Source of the DNA: Prosthecobacter debontii
Lineage (GTDB): Bacteria > Verrucomicrobiota > Verrucomicrobiia > Verrucomicrobiales > Verrucomicrobiaceae
Length of the DNA: 64,000 nucleotides
NCBI GenBank assembly: GCA_945860295.1
Contig: CAMAQH010000008.1
Coordinates: 1-64,000, forward strand
Reading direction: 5' to 3'
Both the position numbers and the translations under genes were made by a program. Below the pieces are notes generated by a model. That model was not told the origin of the DNA. It ran no database searches and was given only the letters and a program-made list of their open reading frames with translations. This document shows, piece by piece, positions 45,333-55,134 of this stretch. The first letter of the stretch is position 1, and every line of letters begins with the position of its first letter.

Positions 45333-46229
45333 TCAGCGAGCGATGGCCGCCAGATAAAAATAAAACACCGGGGCGGTAAAAAGCAGGCTGTCTGTGAGAT
45401 CGAGGATGCCGCCGATGCCGGGGAATTTGTGGCCCGAGTCCTTCATGGCAGTGCAGCGCTTCAGAACTGACTCGGCGAGATCGCCCGTGATGGCTGTGGC
45501 ACATAGTACTGGAGCGAGTAGCAGACCATGAATCCAGTTCAGAGGAGCCAGCTTTTCAGGGATCAACCAGAGCAAAAGAGCCGCTGCAGCAAAAGAAAAG
45601 AGGAACGCACCAGCTAGTCCTTCCCAGGATTTTGCAGGGCTGATATGCGGGATCATTTTGTGCTTCCCAAACATCACGCCGAGAACATAGGCCCCCATGT
45701 CACTGAACTTGGTGACCATGATCAAATACACCACGAGAAACAGTCCGGTCGCCCCCTGCCCCTCTGCGTGGAAGTACATGAGCCGAACGATGAAGCCGAA
45801 AAAGATGACGGTATAAACCACACCGAAGACGGTGGAAAAGATCCGCTGAAGCGTGATCGCGCCTTCGAGTTGATGGCGGTAGCAAAGCAGAAATGATCCA
45901 TGCACACTCGCGGTCAGTGCGGCGAGTTCGAGCCACATCGGAGGTGCGGATTTGTAGCGTATTACCCACCACATCATCGTACCCCAGTAGGCGAGACAAA
46001 TGCAGATGCCGAGCAGATTAAAGGAGCGCGCGTGCTCATCACTGCGCAGTAAGCGGAAATATTCCACCGCACCCGCCACACCAAAAAATCCGGTGAGTGC
46101 GATGAGCGCCCAGTCGGTCTTGAACTGCACTGCCGCCATTATAATGGCCCAGAGCAGTAAGGTGCTGAAAAGGCGTGAGGCAAACACACGACGCTGACTG
46201 GGCGATGGGGCTGCGGTGTTAGAGGTCAT
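45333..46229 (-). CDS. cdsA: Phosphatidate cytidylyltransferase
   Basis: A 298-residue integral membrane enzyme with about eight hydrophobic helices. The CDP-alcohol signature is present near the C-terminus: S-V-L-K-R-C-T-A-M-K-D-S-G-H-K-F-P-G-I-G-G-I-L-D-L-T-D-S, with the metal-binding K-D and D-x2-D residues. It makes CDP-diacylglycerol for all phospholipids. The cdsA-dxr order is a classic cell-envelope cluster; uppS, often upstream, is absent here. Confidence 0.95.
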   Translation of the reverse strand: MTSNTAAPSPSQRRVFASRLFSTLLLWAIIMAAVQFKTDWALIALTGFFGVAGAVEYFRLLRSDEHARSFNLLGICICLAYWGTMMWWVIRYKSAPPMWLELAALTASVHGSFLLCYRHQLEGAITLQRIFSTVFGVVYTVIFFGFIVRLMYFHAEGQGATGLFLVVYLIMVTKFSDMGAYVLGVMFGKHKMIPHISPAKSWEGLAGAFLFSFAAAALLLWLIPEKLAPLNWIHGLLLAPVLCATAITGDLAESVLKRCTAMKDSGHKFPGIGGILDLTDSLLFTAPVFYFYLAAIAR

Positions 46230-46319
46230 GGTGCGGTGGTTGGAAGCGGCGCGCTATTTAGAGCAGGCGGCTGGGAAACTGCAATCATTGAGTGATGGCT
46301 GTAAGCCCTCACTTTTGGC

Positions 46320-48398
46320 TCACTGCATCATGGCCTGGGGAGTGTCCTCTTTGAAAATAAGGGGCCGTAGTTCGGCCAGCCGTGGTGCGCGCAGTTGTGG
46401 GTCTTCATCCAGTGTCTTCTCGGCGAGCTGACGCGCGAGTCGAACGAGTCGGGTATCGGCCAGCAACTCAGCAAATTTAAGTGGGGCTTGTCCACTCTGT
46501 GCTTTGCCCAAAACATCACCGGGGCCGCGCCGTTTTAAATCTTCTTCAGAGATGCGAAAGCCATCATCGGTCTCTTCGAGGATGGCGAGCCGAGACTTTG
46601 CTTCTTCATCTTTGTCAGCGACGAAAAGGACACAGTAAGAGGTGTGCTCACCGCGACCGATGCGCCCGCGAAGTTGATGAAGTTGAGCCAGTCCGTAGCG
46701 CTCGGCGTGGTGTACATACATCACTGTGGCATTCGGTACATCCACGCCCACTTCGATGACGGTGGTGGAAACTAACACATCCAGTTTTCCGGCTCTGAAG
46801 TCACGCATGACGAGATCCTTCTCATCCGCGCTGAGCTTTCCATGCAGCAGACCGACACTGAAATGTGATAGCAGCTTGCACCACTGCTCGTAGCCTTTTT
46901 TAGCTGCCGTCACATCGAGCTTCTCGGACTCTTCGATCAAGGGATACACGAGGTAAGCCTGCCGTCCTTCTTCGAGCCGCTCTGTCAAAAACTTAGCTGC
47001 ATCTGCCTGCTTGGTGAGTGGGCGGGCTTTGGTGATGATCTTACCACGCAATTTTGGGCGCTCATCAATGGTGGAGACATCCAGATCACCGTAGATGGTC
47101 AGTGTGAGCGTGCGAGGAATGGGCGTAGCAGTCATCACCAGCACGTCCGGTGTGTTGCCTTTCTGGATCAACTTTGCCCGCTGAGCTACGCCAAACTTAT
47201 GCTGCTCATCGATCACCACGAGACCAAGATTCCGCACCAGATCCGCATCATGAAGCAGCGCGTGTGTGCCGATGAGTATCTGATTTTTATCCGACATCTT
47301 CCCATTCAACAACTCTACCCCGCCCTCTTCAGCTCGCGTCCCCGTCCGTAGCGCCACATTGAGTCCAAGCGGCTCCAGCCACTTGCGCGCTGTATTAAAA
47401 TGTTGCTCGGCCAGGATCTGCGTCGGGGCCATGAGAGCCGCCTGCTTGCCTGACTCCACCGCGCCGAGCATCGCAGCAAAAGCGACGACGGTTTTACCAC
47501 TGCCGACATCACCATGCAGGAGGCGATTCATCGGAGCATTGCTCGCCATATCACGCTGGATCTCTTCTAGCGAGCGCTTCTGCGCTCCGGTCATTTCAAA
47601 AGGCAGCGCCGATTGAAAGTCACGCGCCAGCGGCCCTGCGACATGCGCATGACCACCCGAGTCAATCACGGCTCGCCGACGCCGCACGACGCGGAGTTGA
47701 TAGCCGTAAAACTCCTCAAGTGCGAGATAGCGCCGAGCCTTCTCCAAGTCCTCCATCGACGCGGCAAAATGCACCGCTTTGAGCGCCCGGGCACGGCCCC
47801 AGCCTGCGAACTCACCAGCCTCACTCGGCGGTGGCAGTATGTCGGTAATAAAGTCATCCGCCAAAGCATGCACCACATGCCAGGTCGCCGTCCGCAGTGT
47901 CTTCTGCGTCACGCCAGCCTTCAGCCGATACACCGGTGTGATGCGGCCTGAGTGGATTGTCGTTGTGCCTTCTTCATCCAGGATTTCATATTCAGGATGA
48001 TCCATCGAAAGCTTGCCTTTGAACTCCTTAATCTTGCCATATACGATCAGCCGATGTCCCTCAGCGATCACTCGGCTCATGAAGGGCATACTCCACCAAC
48101 GCAGCGTCAGTAGTTGCCCCATCGCAGCTCCACTTAATGGCTCCACTTGCGCTTCAAACATGCCACCACGGCCACCGAAAAATTTGGTCCCCGTTTTCGT
48201 CACTAAGACCTGATGGCAAACAGGCACCTCACTGACTTGAAACGAGATCGAAGCGTCCTGTGTCCTTTCTTCATGACGAAAAGGCAACCAAGCGATCACC
48301 TCTGCCACCTTGGTGAGTCCCTCTTTTTCAAGCACCTTTACAAGCCGTGAGGGCAGGTCGGGCACAGTGTTTAGGGGGGATTCGAGCGTCAGTGACAT
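46320..48398 (-). CDS. recG: ATP-dependent DNA helicase RecG
   Basis: A 692-residue superfamily 2 helicase. An N-terminal wedge/OB domain (about 60-160) is followed by Walker A G-D-V-G-S-G-K-T near 296, D-E-Q-H near 395, T-A-T-P-I-P-R-T, and the C-terminal helicase half with V-G-V-D-V-P-N-A and Q-L-R-G-R-I-G-R-G. It remodels stalled forks and branched recombination intermediates. Length is normal. It is divergent from bioA across about 75 bases. Confidence 0.97.
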   Translation of the reverse strand: MSLTLESPLNTVPDLPSRLVKVLEKEGLTKVAEVIAWLPFRHEERTQDASISFQVSEVPVCHQVLVTKTGTKFFGGRGGMFEAQVEPLSGAAMGQLLTLRWWSMPFMSRVIAEGHRLIVYGKIKEFKGKLSMDHPEYEILDEEGTTTIHSGRITPVYRLKAGVTQKTLRTATWHVVHALADDFITDILPPPSEAGEFAGWGRARALKAVHFAASMEDLEKARRYLALEEFYGYQLRVVRRRRAVIDSGGHAHVAGPLARDFQSALPFEMTGAQKRSLEEIQRDMASNAPMNRLLHGDVGSGKTVVAFAAMLGAVESGKQAALMAPTQILAEQHFNTARKWLEPLGLNVALRTGTRAEEGGVELLNGKMSDKNQILIGTHALLHDADLVRNLGLVVIDEQHKFGVAQRAKLIQKGNTPDVLVMTATPIPRTLTLTIYGDLDVSTIDERPKLRGKIITKARPLTKQADAAKFLTERLEEGRQAYLVYPLIEESEKLDVTAAKKGYEQWCKLLSHFSVGLLHGKLSADEKDLVMRDFRAGKLDVLVSTTVIEVGVDVPNATVMYVHHAERYGLAQLHQLRGRIGRGEHTSYCVLFVADKDEEAKSRLAILEETDDGFRISEEDLKRRGPGDVLGKAQSGQAPLKFAELLADTRLVRLARQLAEKTLDEDPQLRAPRLAELRPLIFKEDTPQAMMQ

Positions 48399-48474
48399 GG
48401 AGCGCTGAGTATTCCGAGTTTAGTGAAAAAACCAATTCTGAAATCCTGTGAATCCTGTTTAATGCTCCTGTCAC

Positions 48475-49737
48475 ATGCCTGACCTTCTCCAGCTCGAAAA
48501 ACGCCATCTCTGGCATCCCTTCACGCCTATGCAGGCGTGGTGTGAGGACGATCATGAGCCATTACTGCTCGTGTCTGGAAAAGGCTGCACACTCACCGAT
48601 CAGCACGGACGTGAATATCTAGATGGTAACAGCTCCATCTGGACAAATATTCACGGGCACGGACATCCAACGATCACGGCGGCCATTCGCGCACAGCTTG
48701 ATCGTGTGGCGCACACGTCCTTCCTCGGGTTCTCGCATGAACCTGCGATTCAACTTGGAAAAGCGCTTATCAATCTTCTCCCCGGCAGCGCATTGGGTCG
48801 GGCATTTTATTCCGACAACGGCTCCACCGCCATCGAGTCAGCCATCCGCATGGCGTTGCAGTTTTGTAAACAAAACGAGCGACCTGAGCGCGATACGATC
48901 CTGGCCTTTGACCGAGCTTATCATGGCGACACTCTCGGCGCAGCGAGCGTGGGCGGCATCCCCATCTTCAAAGGTAGCGGCAATGACTTCGGCTACCGCG
49001 TGCAGCGTGTGCCAAATCTTGCCGCCCTTGAATCCTTAACAGCTGACCAGACTTCACGCATTGCAGCAGTCATCATTGAGCCACTGATCCAAGGCAGCGC
49101 TGGGATGCGCCTTTGGCCAAAGGGAATGCTAGCTCAGCTCAGCAGGTGGTGCCTCGATCGCGACATTTTGCTGATCTTGGATGAAGTCATGACCGGCTTT
49201 GGCCGCACAGGCACGATGTTTGCCTGTCAGCAAGAAGGAGTCGTGCCCGACTTTCTCTGTCTCGCCAAAGGTCTCACCGGCGGCTATTTACCACTTGCCG
49301 CGACCCTGACGACGGAGCGTGTGTTCGAGGGCTTTCTCGGTGCGGGCCGCGCCTTCTACTATGGCCACAGCTACACGGCCAATCAGCTTGGCTGCGCCGC
49401 GGCTCTGGGTAGCTTGCAGGTATTTCGTGAAGAGTGCGTGATGGAAAATCTACGCGGTAAAATCATGCGTTTCACTGAACTATTGCAGACTTTGCGCGAG
49501 CTACCACAGGTCATCGAAATTCGTCAGTTGGGTCTGATCGCAGGCATCGAAATCGGACCCTATCCGCCAGAAGAACAACGCGGAGCAAAGGTCTGTCACG
49601 CCGTTCGGAAGCACGGCCTGCTCACCCGTCCCGTGGTGGATACGATCGTCCTCATGCCACCGCTTTCTGTCACTGAGGCTGAAATGAAACGTATGATGGA
49701 GGCGATGCGATTAGGGATCATCGAAGTGTGTGAGTGA
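48475..49737 (+). CDS. bioA: Adenosylmethionine-8-amino-7-oxononanoate aminotransferase
   Basis: A 420-residue class III PLP aminotransferase. H-L-W-H-P-F-T-P-M near residue 11 and G-N-S-S-I-W-T-N are typical of BioA rather than other class III enzymes. The PLP-binding strand is I-L-D-E-V-M-T-G-F-G-R-T-G and the Schiff-base Lys lies in C-L-A-K-G-L-T-G-G. Reaction: KAPA + SAM to DAPA in biotin synthesis. No other bio gene is adjacent; the next gene, a cysteine desulfurase, could supply sulfur for the BioB cluster, but this is inference. Confidence 0.95.
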   Translation: MPDLLQLEKRHLWHPFTPMQAWCEDDHEPLLLVSGKGCTLTDQHGREYLDGNSSIWTNIHGHGHPTITAAIRAQLDRVAHTSFLGFSHEPAIQLGKALINLLPGSALGRAFYSDNGSTAIESAIRMALQFCKQNERPERDTILAFDRAYHGDTLGAASVGGIPIFKGSGNDFGYRVQRVPNLAALESLTADQTSRIAAVIIEPLIQGSAGMRLWPKGMLAQLSRWCLDRDILLILDEVMTGFGRTGTMFACQQEGVVPDFLCLAKGLTGGYLPLAATLTTERVFEGFLGAGRAFYYGHSYTANQLGCAAALGSLQVFREECVMENLRGKIMRFTELLQTLRELPQVIEIRQLGLIAGIEIGPYPPEEQRGAKVCHAVRKHGLLTRPVVDTIVLMPPLSVTEAEMKRMMEAMRLGIIEVCE

Positions 49738-49825
49738 CTTCGAGCTATCAACGCTCTTCGAAGATTGGGCACGGGCCATCGTAAATATCTCGTATCTTTC
49801 ATATCTTTCTTGAGCACTCATCTGC

Positions 49826-50986
49826 ATGACCTACCTCGACGCTAATGCGACGACTCCACCCGACCCGAGGGTGGTGGAGGCGATGATACCTTTTTTGACG
49901 CTGCATTTTGGCAATGCATCAGCGAGTCATGCAGCCGGGCGCAAAGCACGAAGGGCAGTGGAAGCGGCTCGGTCACAAGTGGCAACCGCGATTCAGGCTC
50001 GGCCAGATGAGATCGTTTTCACCAGTGGTGCAACGGAGAGCATCAATAGCGTGCTATTATTTGCCCAGCAGCAGTGGCCGGCGCGACCACTGCTGATCAT
50101 CAGCACAGTTGAGCACGCAGCTGTGATCGAAGGTGCGCTGCGCTGGGAACAGTGCGGTGGCCGTGTGAAACGTGTGCCTGTGGATACGAACGGACTCGTG
50201 AGACTCGATGCGCTCAAGGCAGCGCTAGAACCTGGACAGACCGCGCTGGTCTCCATGATCTGGGCCAATAATGAAACGGGTGTGGTGTCACCGATGAGTG
50301 AGATCGTAGCACTGGCCCATGAAGCTGGCGCTTTGGTCCATGCGGATGCCGTGCAGATGGTGGGGAAACTACCGGTCGATGTCGATGCCATGCCTGTCGA
50401 TTACTTGAGCCTGAGCGCGCACAAGATGCATGGAGTGAAGGGCTGCGGAGCTTTGTTTGTGAGCCGCCGGGTGCCTTTTAGCGCGCTCCTGATCGGCGGT
50501 GGTCAGGAGTTTGGCAGACGCAGTGGCACCGAGAATGTGCCCGGCATCGTGGCACTAGGCAAAGCAGCAGAGCTGGCTGGAGAAGTCAGTACCCATGATT
50601 TGGCGGTGCTGAGAGATGAGTTCGAGCGCTATCTCATCGTTGGTTGGCCGGGAGCGGTGATTCATGGTGGCAGCTCAGATCGATTGCCGAACACGACGAG
50701 TATTTGTCTGCCTGGCGTGGATTCAGCGGCCATGCTAATCCTGCTGGATCAGCGCTGCATTGCGTGCTCAGGCGGCTCAGCTTGCCACACGTCATTGCTC
50801 CACCCTTCACATGTGCTTGAGGCGATGGGATTCGATGCAAAACACGCATCGAGCACGTTGCGGTTTTCTTTATCACGAATGAATACTCGTGATGAGGTGA
50901 TGGCTGCGGCGGCTGAAGTGATCCGCACGGCCAGGCACATTTTAGAGCAGCGTGATGCGCTCTCTAGCCCCGTGGAGTTTACCTGA
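49826..50986 (+). CDS. Cysteine desulfurase (NifS/IscS family)
   Basis: A 386-residue PLP enzyme. It opens Y-L-D-A-N-A-T-T-P-P, with F-T-S-G-A-T-E-S-I-N, the PLP-Lys in L-S-A-H-K-M-H-G-V-K-G, R-S-G-T-E-N-V-P, and the active-site Cys region C-S-G-G-S-A-C-H-T. It releases sulfur from cysteine for Fe-S cluster and thio-cofactor assembly. Subgroup (IscS, NifS or a housekeeping paralogue) is not decided by sequence alone. It abuts the convergent phosphatase gene with no gap. Confidence 0.93.
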   Translation: MTYLDANATTPPDPRVVEAMIPFLTLHFGNASASHAAGRKARRAVEAARSQVATAIQARPDEIVFTSGATESINSVLLFAQQQWPARPLLIISTVEHAAVIEGALRWEQCGGRVKRVPVDTNGLVRLDALKAALEPGQTALVSMIWANNETGVVSPMSEIVALAHEAGALVHADAVQMVGKLPVDVDAMPVDYLSLSAHKMHGVKGCGALFVSRRVPFSALLIGGGQEFGRRSGTENVPGIVALGKAAELAGEVSTHDLAVLRDEFERYLIVGWPGAVIHGGSSDRLPNTTSICLPGVDSAAMLILLDQRCIACSGGSACHTSLLHPSHVLEAMGFDAKHASSTLRFSLSRMNTRDEVMAAAAEVIRTARHILEQRDALSSPVEFT

Positions 50987-51808
50987 TCAAGGGATCTTGA
51001 CGATGCCCACGGTGAGGTTGTCTTGGCGCTCGAAATTGATGCGACGGACGGCAAAGAGAATGGCGTCGGTGATCTTATCCGCCGTGGTGTGGCGACCAAA
51101 GCCGAGCAGCTCTTCCAGCGCCTTGTTCGTGAGTGTGAAAATACCATCGCTTGCCGCGATGATAATGTCGCCAGACTGCAATGGCAGTGGCTCAGGCGGG
51201 AAGTCGATCAGCGCGATCGGATAGCCGAGCAAGGCACTCTGCAAGGTGTGACGGTCGGGATGATGCGCTGCCTCTTCTTCGGTCATTTGCCCTTGCTTCA
51301 CACGCTCCTCCAAGAGCGGCGTCAGCGAATGATCGGCATTCAGGCGAATGAGACTGCCTTTGCGATACAGGAACAGTGGGGAGTCGCCGACGCTGATCCA
51401 CTCCATGTGATCTTTACTTGTCAGCGCGGCGAGCATCGTCGTGCCCATCGGAGGTGCGACGGAAGGCATTCGCGAGGTGATGTAGCCAATCGTTTCATTG
51501 GCCGTGTCCACAGCAGAGCGTAGGCGCCAGCTCGGACTACCTACCTGCTCGTGAAAGGCACGCACGAAGGCATTCACGCCTATGTAACTGGCCACACTGC
51601 CTCCCGCATGAGCACCGAGGCCGTCACCCACGACTAGCAGAAGCTTTTCCAGCGAGACATCCCCAGGCTCAGCAGCATCGGCAAAGGCATAGTAGTCCTC
51701 TTGGTTATCCCTTTTCCCGCGATACTGGCGTGCGGCGAAGTCCTGCTCCTGCACAAAGGATTTCTGAACAGGCAGGGGGATGTATGGAAGGGGGGCAGGC
51801 GCGGTCAC
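50987..51808 (-). CDS. PP2C-type serine/threonine phosphatase
   Basis: A 273-residue PPM/PP2C domain: K-R-D-N-Q-E-D near residue 33, V-V-G-D-G-L-G-A-H-A-G-G (the D-G-x-G metal motif), G-T-T-M-L-A-A, V-G-D-S-P-L, A-S-D-G-I and C-terminal R-Q-D-N-L-T-V. It reverses Ser/Thr phosphorylation in the cytoplasm; no partner kinase is adjacent. Its start overlaps the galM stop by 4 bases (ATGA), indicating translational coupling. Confidence 0.93.
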   Translation of the reverse strand: MTAPAPLPYIPLPVQKSFVQEQDFAARQYRGKRDNQEDYYAFADAAEPGDVSLEKLLLVVGDGLGAHAGGSVASYIGVNAFVRAFHEQVGSPSWRLRSAVDTANETIGYITSRMPSVAPPMGTTMLAALTSKDHMEWISVGDSPLFLYRKGSLIRLNADHSLTPLLEERVKQGQMTEEEAAHHPDRHTLQSALLGYPIALIDFPPEPLPLQSGDIIIAASDGIFTLTNKALEELLGFGRHTTADKITDAILFAVRRINFERQDNLTVGIVKIP

Positions 51809-52902
51809 TCGGCGGAAAATTTAAAGATCGTGGTGTGCAGATAGGTTTCACCTGGACGCAGCGCGGAAGAAGGAAACTGCGGCTTGTTCGGGCTATCAGG
51901 AAACTTCTGCGTCTCAAGGCAGAAAGCCTGACGCACCTCATACACATGGCCAGCCTTGCCCTGCACGCCCTTGAGATGATTGGCGCTGTAAAGCTGCACA
52001 CCTGGCTCGGTCGTGCTGACCTCCATGACACGACCACTCTTTGGATCTCTGACGCGAGCCGCGAGCTTCATTCCCTGCCCTTTCAGGACATAATTGTGAT
52101 CATAACCCTTACCCTGAACGAGCGGCTTGAAACCGGACCCGATGCGCTCGCCAATGAGATGCGGCTTGGTGAAATCGAGCGCGGTGCCGAGCAGGCCCTC
52201 CAGCTCGCCCGTTGGGATCAAGGCATCGTCGGTGGCGGTGAACTGATCTGCCGGAATCATCAACTCATGACCGAGGACATCACCGCTGCCTTCACCGGCA
52301 AGATTGAAGTAACTGTGATTAGTGAGATTGACCACGGTGGGCTTGTTGGTTTTCGCGAAGTAGTCGATGCGCAGTTCGTTGGACTCGGTGAGCTGGTAAG
52401 TGACGACACAGTCGAGCTTTCCAGGAAATCCTTCTTCACCATCGGCACTCGTGTAGCCTAGTTCGACGGCGTTCTTGTCTGCGAGCAACAGGGCTTTCCA
52501 AACCTTTTTTGCAAAGCTCTCCCTACCGCCGTGGATGTGATTCTTGCCGGAGTTTGGCGTCACCTGATGCTCCACCCCGTCCAGTTTGAAAGCCGCACCA
52601 CCGATGCGGTTAGCATAGCGACCTGTGAGGCATCCGAAGTGCGGATGCTTTCCGAGGTAGGGATCCAGAGTGTCAAAACCAAGCACGATATCCACGATCT
52701 TGCTGACACGGTCCGGCACCTTGATCGAGACGATGATTCCACCGTAGTTGGTTAATCGCACCTCCAGTCCTTTGGCGTTCTTCAGCTTGAAAAGCTGCAC
52801 CTCCTCCCCGGTGGCGGTCTTTCCCCATATTTCGCCGGTCACGGTGGCGTGAGCGCAGGTAAAGCTAAAAATGAAGGCGGCGAGAGTCGCGCGGAGGATC
52901 AT
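51805..52902 (-). CDS. galM: Secreted aldose 1-epimerase
   Basis: A 365-residue galactose mutarotase with a signal peptide (about 1-19, C-A-H-A). Family motifs: L-T-N-Y-G-G-I-I-V-S-I near 51, R-Y-A-N-R-I-G, N-S-G-K-N-H-I-H-G-G, T-N-H-S-Y-F-N-L-A-G (catalytic His region) and a C-terminal P-G-E-T-Y. Export is less common than the cytosolic form but occurs in polysaccharide-degrading bacteria. Confidence 0.93.
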   Translation of the reverse strand: MILRATLAAFIFSFTCAHATVTGEIWGKTATGEEVQLFKLKNAKGLEVRLTNYGGIIVSIKVPDRVSKIVDIVLGFDTLDPYLGKHPHFGCLTGRYANRIGGAAFKLDGVEHQVTPNSGKNHIHGGRESFAKKVWKALLLADKNAVELGYTSADGEEGFPGKLDCVVTYQLTESNELRIDYFAKTNKPTVVNLTNHSYFNLAGEGSGDVLGHELMIPADQFTATDDALIPTGELEGLLGTALDFTKPHLIGERIGSGFKPLVQGKGYDHNYVLKGQGMKLAARVRDPKSGRVMEVSTTEPGVQLYSANHLKGVQGKAGHVYEVRQAFCLETQKFPDSPNKPQFPSSALRPGETYLHTTIFKFSAE

Positions 52903-52971
52903 GGCTAGGGATTAGGTTGGGCGCGGATGGTGGCGTTCGCACCTGTTCTTCGCAACCGGTGAAATACCCCG

Positions 52972-53295
52972 CTACGCTTCCAACCACGGCTCCGTGCGCT
53001 CACGAATCAGTTCCACAAGTTCTGGGTCCATGAACGGGTAGTCATCTGCGATGTCGAGCACCTCGATACGGAATTCGTGAAAGAGTTCTGGAAACTGCTC
53101 CCACAGCCGACGCTTGTGCTCCGGCTCCATGACCAAAACCAGATCCGCCCAGCGCAGCAACTTCTCCGAAACTCGCCGCCGAGCCGAGGTGCTGGTGCCA
53201 GCACTACACACCTCGACTCGCGGATCATTCTGGTACACCGCCTCAGCCGCCGGACTGCGCCATTGATTTCGTGAGCAGAGGAAAAGGAGGCGCAT
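52972..53295 (-). CDS. Small protein-tyrosine-phosphatase-like protein
   Basis: A 107-residue protein beginning R-L-L-F-L-C-S-R-N-Q-W-R-S-P, with the C-x5-R-S P-loop of the LMW-PTP fold, and E-V-C-S-A-G-T. It lacks the usual D-P general-acid loop; a Y-P-F-M-D-P segment near residue 86 may take that place. This matches the short predicted PTP family of COG4551 type, whose substrates are unknown. It follows the 69-codon gene by 3 bases and ends in TAG. Confidence 0.85.
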   Translation of the reverse strand: MRLLFLCSRNQWRSPAAEAVYQNDPRVEVCSAGTSTSARRRVSEKLLRWADLVLVMEPEHKRRLWEQFPELFHEFRIEVLDIADDYPFMDPELVELIRERTEPWLEA

Positions 53296-53298
53296 GCT

Positions 53299-53508
53299 TT
53301 AAGCTGGTTCAGCTTCCAACGGCTGCCAGCTAAACTCAATATCATCGGCTACGATCAGCCAGCGACCTTCTTTGGCCCATTCAATTTCATGAAGAAAGTG
53401 ACCACGCACAGAGTGACAAAACTCGTCGTGGAGCCAGTCACCCATAACGCGCTCGCAATTCATAGATTGGAAATCATTGTGTCGTTGCTCGGAGAGAAGA
53501 AAAGACAT
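53299..53508 (-). CDS. Small conserved-looking protein between gpmI and the PTP gene
   Basis: A 69-residue acidic protein, Trp/His-rich (G-D-W-L-H-D-E-F, W-A-K-E-G-R-W-L-I-V-A-D-D-I-E-F-S-W). No recognised family. Tight spacing (22 bases from gpmI, 3 bases to the PTP gene, same strand) makes it a likely operon member rather than chance. An internal ATG could shorten it by 15 residues. Confidence 0.55.
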   Translation of the reverse strand: MSFLLSEQRHNDFQSMNCERVMGDWLHDEFCHSVRGHFLHEIEWAKEGRWLIVADDIEFSWQPLEAEPA

Positions 53509-53530
53509 GGAAGCGGCGGGGATTGGTTAC

Positions 53531-55081
53531 TTATTTCCTCACCAGCAAACTCTCCCCTGTCATCTCGGCAGACTTTGCCACGCCGAGCATGTCGAGCAAT
53601 GTCGGGGCGATGTCGGCGAGTTTGCCGTTGGCTACGGTGACACTTCCAGCATCGGCGGCGACGTAGATGCCGTGGACGAGGTTGGTGGTGTGAGCGGTAT
53701 GCGGTGAGCCGTCGGGGTTGCGCATGAGTTCGCAGTTGCCGTGGTCGGCGGTGATGAAGAGTTTGCCGCCGAGTTCGAGCACTTTTTCGACAATCATTCG
53801 CACGCCAATATCAATGGTTTCGCAGGCATGGATGCCAGCCTCCACGACGCCGGTGTGGCCGACCATGTCGGGGTTGGCGTAGTTCATGATGACGAGGTCG
53901 TAGCTCTCCAATCGGCGCAAGACTTCAAAGGTGAGATCCGGGGCGCTCATCTGGGGCTTCTTGTCATAGGTCGGCACTTCCTTTGGGCTGATGGCGAGGT
54001 AGCGGTCTTCGCCTGCATTGGGTTCTTCGATGCCGCTGTTGAAGAAGAAGGTGACGTGAGGGTATTTCTCTGTCTCGGCTGCGCGAAGTTGAGTGAGTCC
54101 GGCAGCGGCGACGACTTGGCCGAGGTTGTTGCTCAGGCTTTCAGGCGCAAAGATGACTCGAGCACCAAGGTCGTAATAGTTGGAGCTGTATTCGGTGAGT
54201 GTGTAGTAGCTTACTTTCGGGGTGACTACGCGCTCGAAGCTGTCGAAGCCTGCATTCAAAAACGCATCGCTAAGTTGGCGTGAGCGGTCGGCTCGGAAAT
54301 TGAACCAGAGAATGACATCGCCATCACGGATGCGCGGCTCATTGGCGTTCGCGAAAATCATGGGCTGCATAAATTCATCACCACGCGGATCGCTCGGATA
54401 CGCAGCCTGAACGGCGGCGCTGGGTGAGTCAGTGCGGACTTCACCACGACCGAGGACGATGGCGTCCCACGCGAGCTTGTTACGCTCCCAGCGCTTGTCG
54501 CGATCCATCGCGTAGTAACGGCCAATAACGGTGGCGATCCTGGCACCGCTGGTTTTCAAATCGGCTTCCAGCTTGGCTATGTAAGCCGCACCACCAGTGG
54601 GTGATGTGTCACGTCCATCGGTTATGGCATGGACCATAAGATCATCGACTCCGGCAGCCTTGGCGGCATCACACAATGCAGCAAGGTGGTCCTGATGCGA
54701 ATGCACTCCGCCATCACTGATGAGTCCGAGAAAGTGCAGGCGCTTGCCCTTGGCTTTTTCAAAGGCTTCGACGAGCACTGGCATCTTGGCCAGTTCGCCA
54801 TCACGGATGCTTTTGTTGATGCGAGTGAGATCCTGATAAACCACGCGACCTGCGCCGAGATTGAGGTGGCCTACTTCGCTGTTGCCCATCTGTCCGTCAG
54901 GCAGGCCCACGTCCTCACCGCTGGCGCTGACGGTGCCGCGCGGATAGGTGGCGTAGAGGTGATCGTGAAAAGGGGTCTTCGCGAGTAATGTCGCGTCGCC
55001 ATTAGCAACAGCTTGAGCTTTGCCGCCGGGATTAATGCCCCAGCCATCACGGATAATAAGTACAACAGGTTTCTTGGCCAT
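53531..55081 (-). CDS. gpmI: 2,3-bisphosphoglycerate-independent phosphoglycerate mutase
   Basis: About 516 residues. Motifs: I-R-D-G-W-G near the N-terminus, V-G-L-P-D-G-Q-M-G-N-S-E-V-G-H-L-N with the catalytic Ser, W-F-N-F-R-A-D-R, M-N-Y-A-N-P-D-M-V-G-H-T-G and T-A-D-H-G-N. Two Mn ions are bound. It converts 3- to 2-phosphoglycerate in glycolysis. An in-frame ATG at 55096 would add five residues. It heads the gpmI-69aa-PTP cluster. Confidence 0.96.
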   Translation of the reverse strand: MAKKPVVLIIRDGWGINPGGKAQAVANGDATLLAKTPFHDHLYATYPRGTVSASGEDVGLPDGQMGNSEVGHLNLGAGRVVYQDLTRINKSIRDGELAKMPVLVEAFEKAKGKRLHFLGLISDGGVHSHQDHLAALCDAAKAAGVDDLMVHAITDGRDTSPTGGAAYIAKLEADLKTSGARIATVIGRYYAMDRDKRWERNKLAWDAIVLGRGEVRTDSPSAAVQAAYPSDPRGDEFMQPMIFANANEPRIRDGDVILWFNFRADRSRQLSDAFLNAGFDSFERVVTPKVSYYTLTEYSSNYYDLGARVIFAPESLSNNLGQVVAAAGLTQLRAAETEKYPHVTFFFNSGIEEPNAGEDRYLAISPKEVPTYDKKPQMSAPDLTFEVLRRLESYDLVIMNYANPDMVGHTGVVEAGIHACETIDIGVRMIVEKVLELGGKLFITADHGNCELMRNPDGSPHTAHTTNLVHGIYVAADAGSVTVANGKLADIAPTLLDMLGVAKSAEMTGESLLVRK

Positions 55082-55134
55082 AGATGCTTGTTTCATGCGT
55101 CAGGAAGGACGGATGTGCAAGCAGCGGGCGGGCC

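Noticed and set aside
49738-49770. Terminator after bioA
   Set aside because: The CTTCGAG/CTTCGAAG match is imperfect and lacks a T-run.
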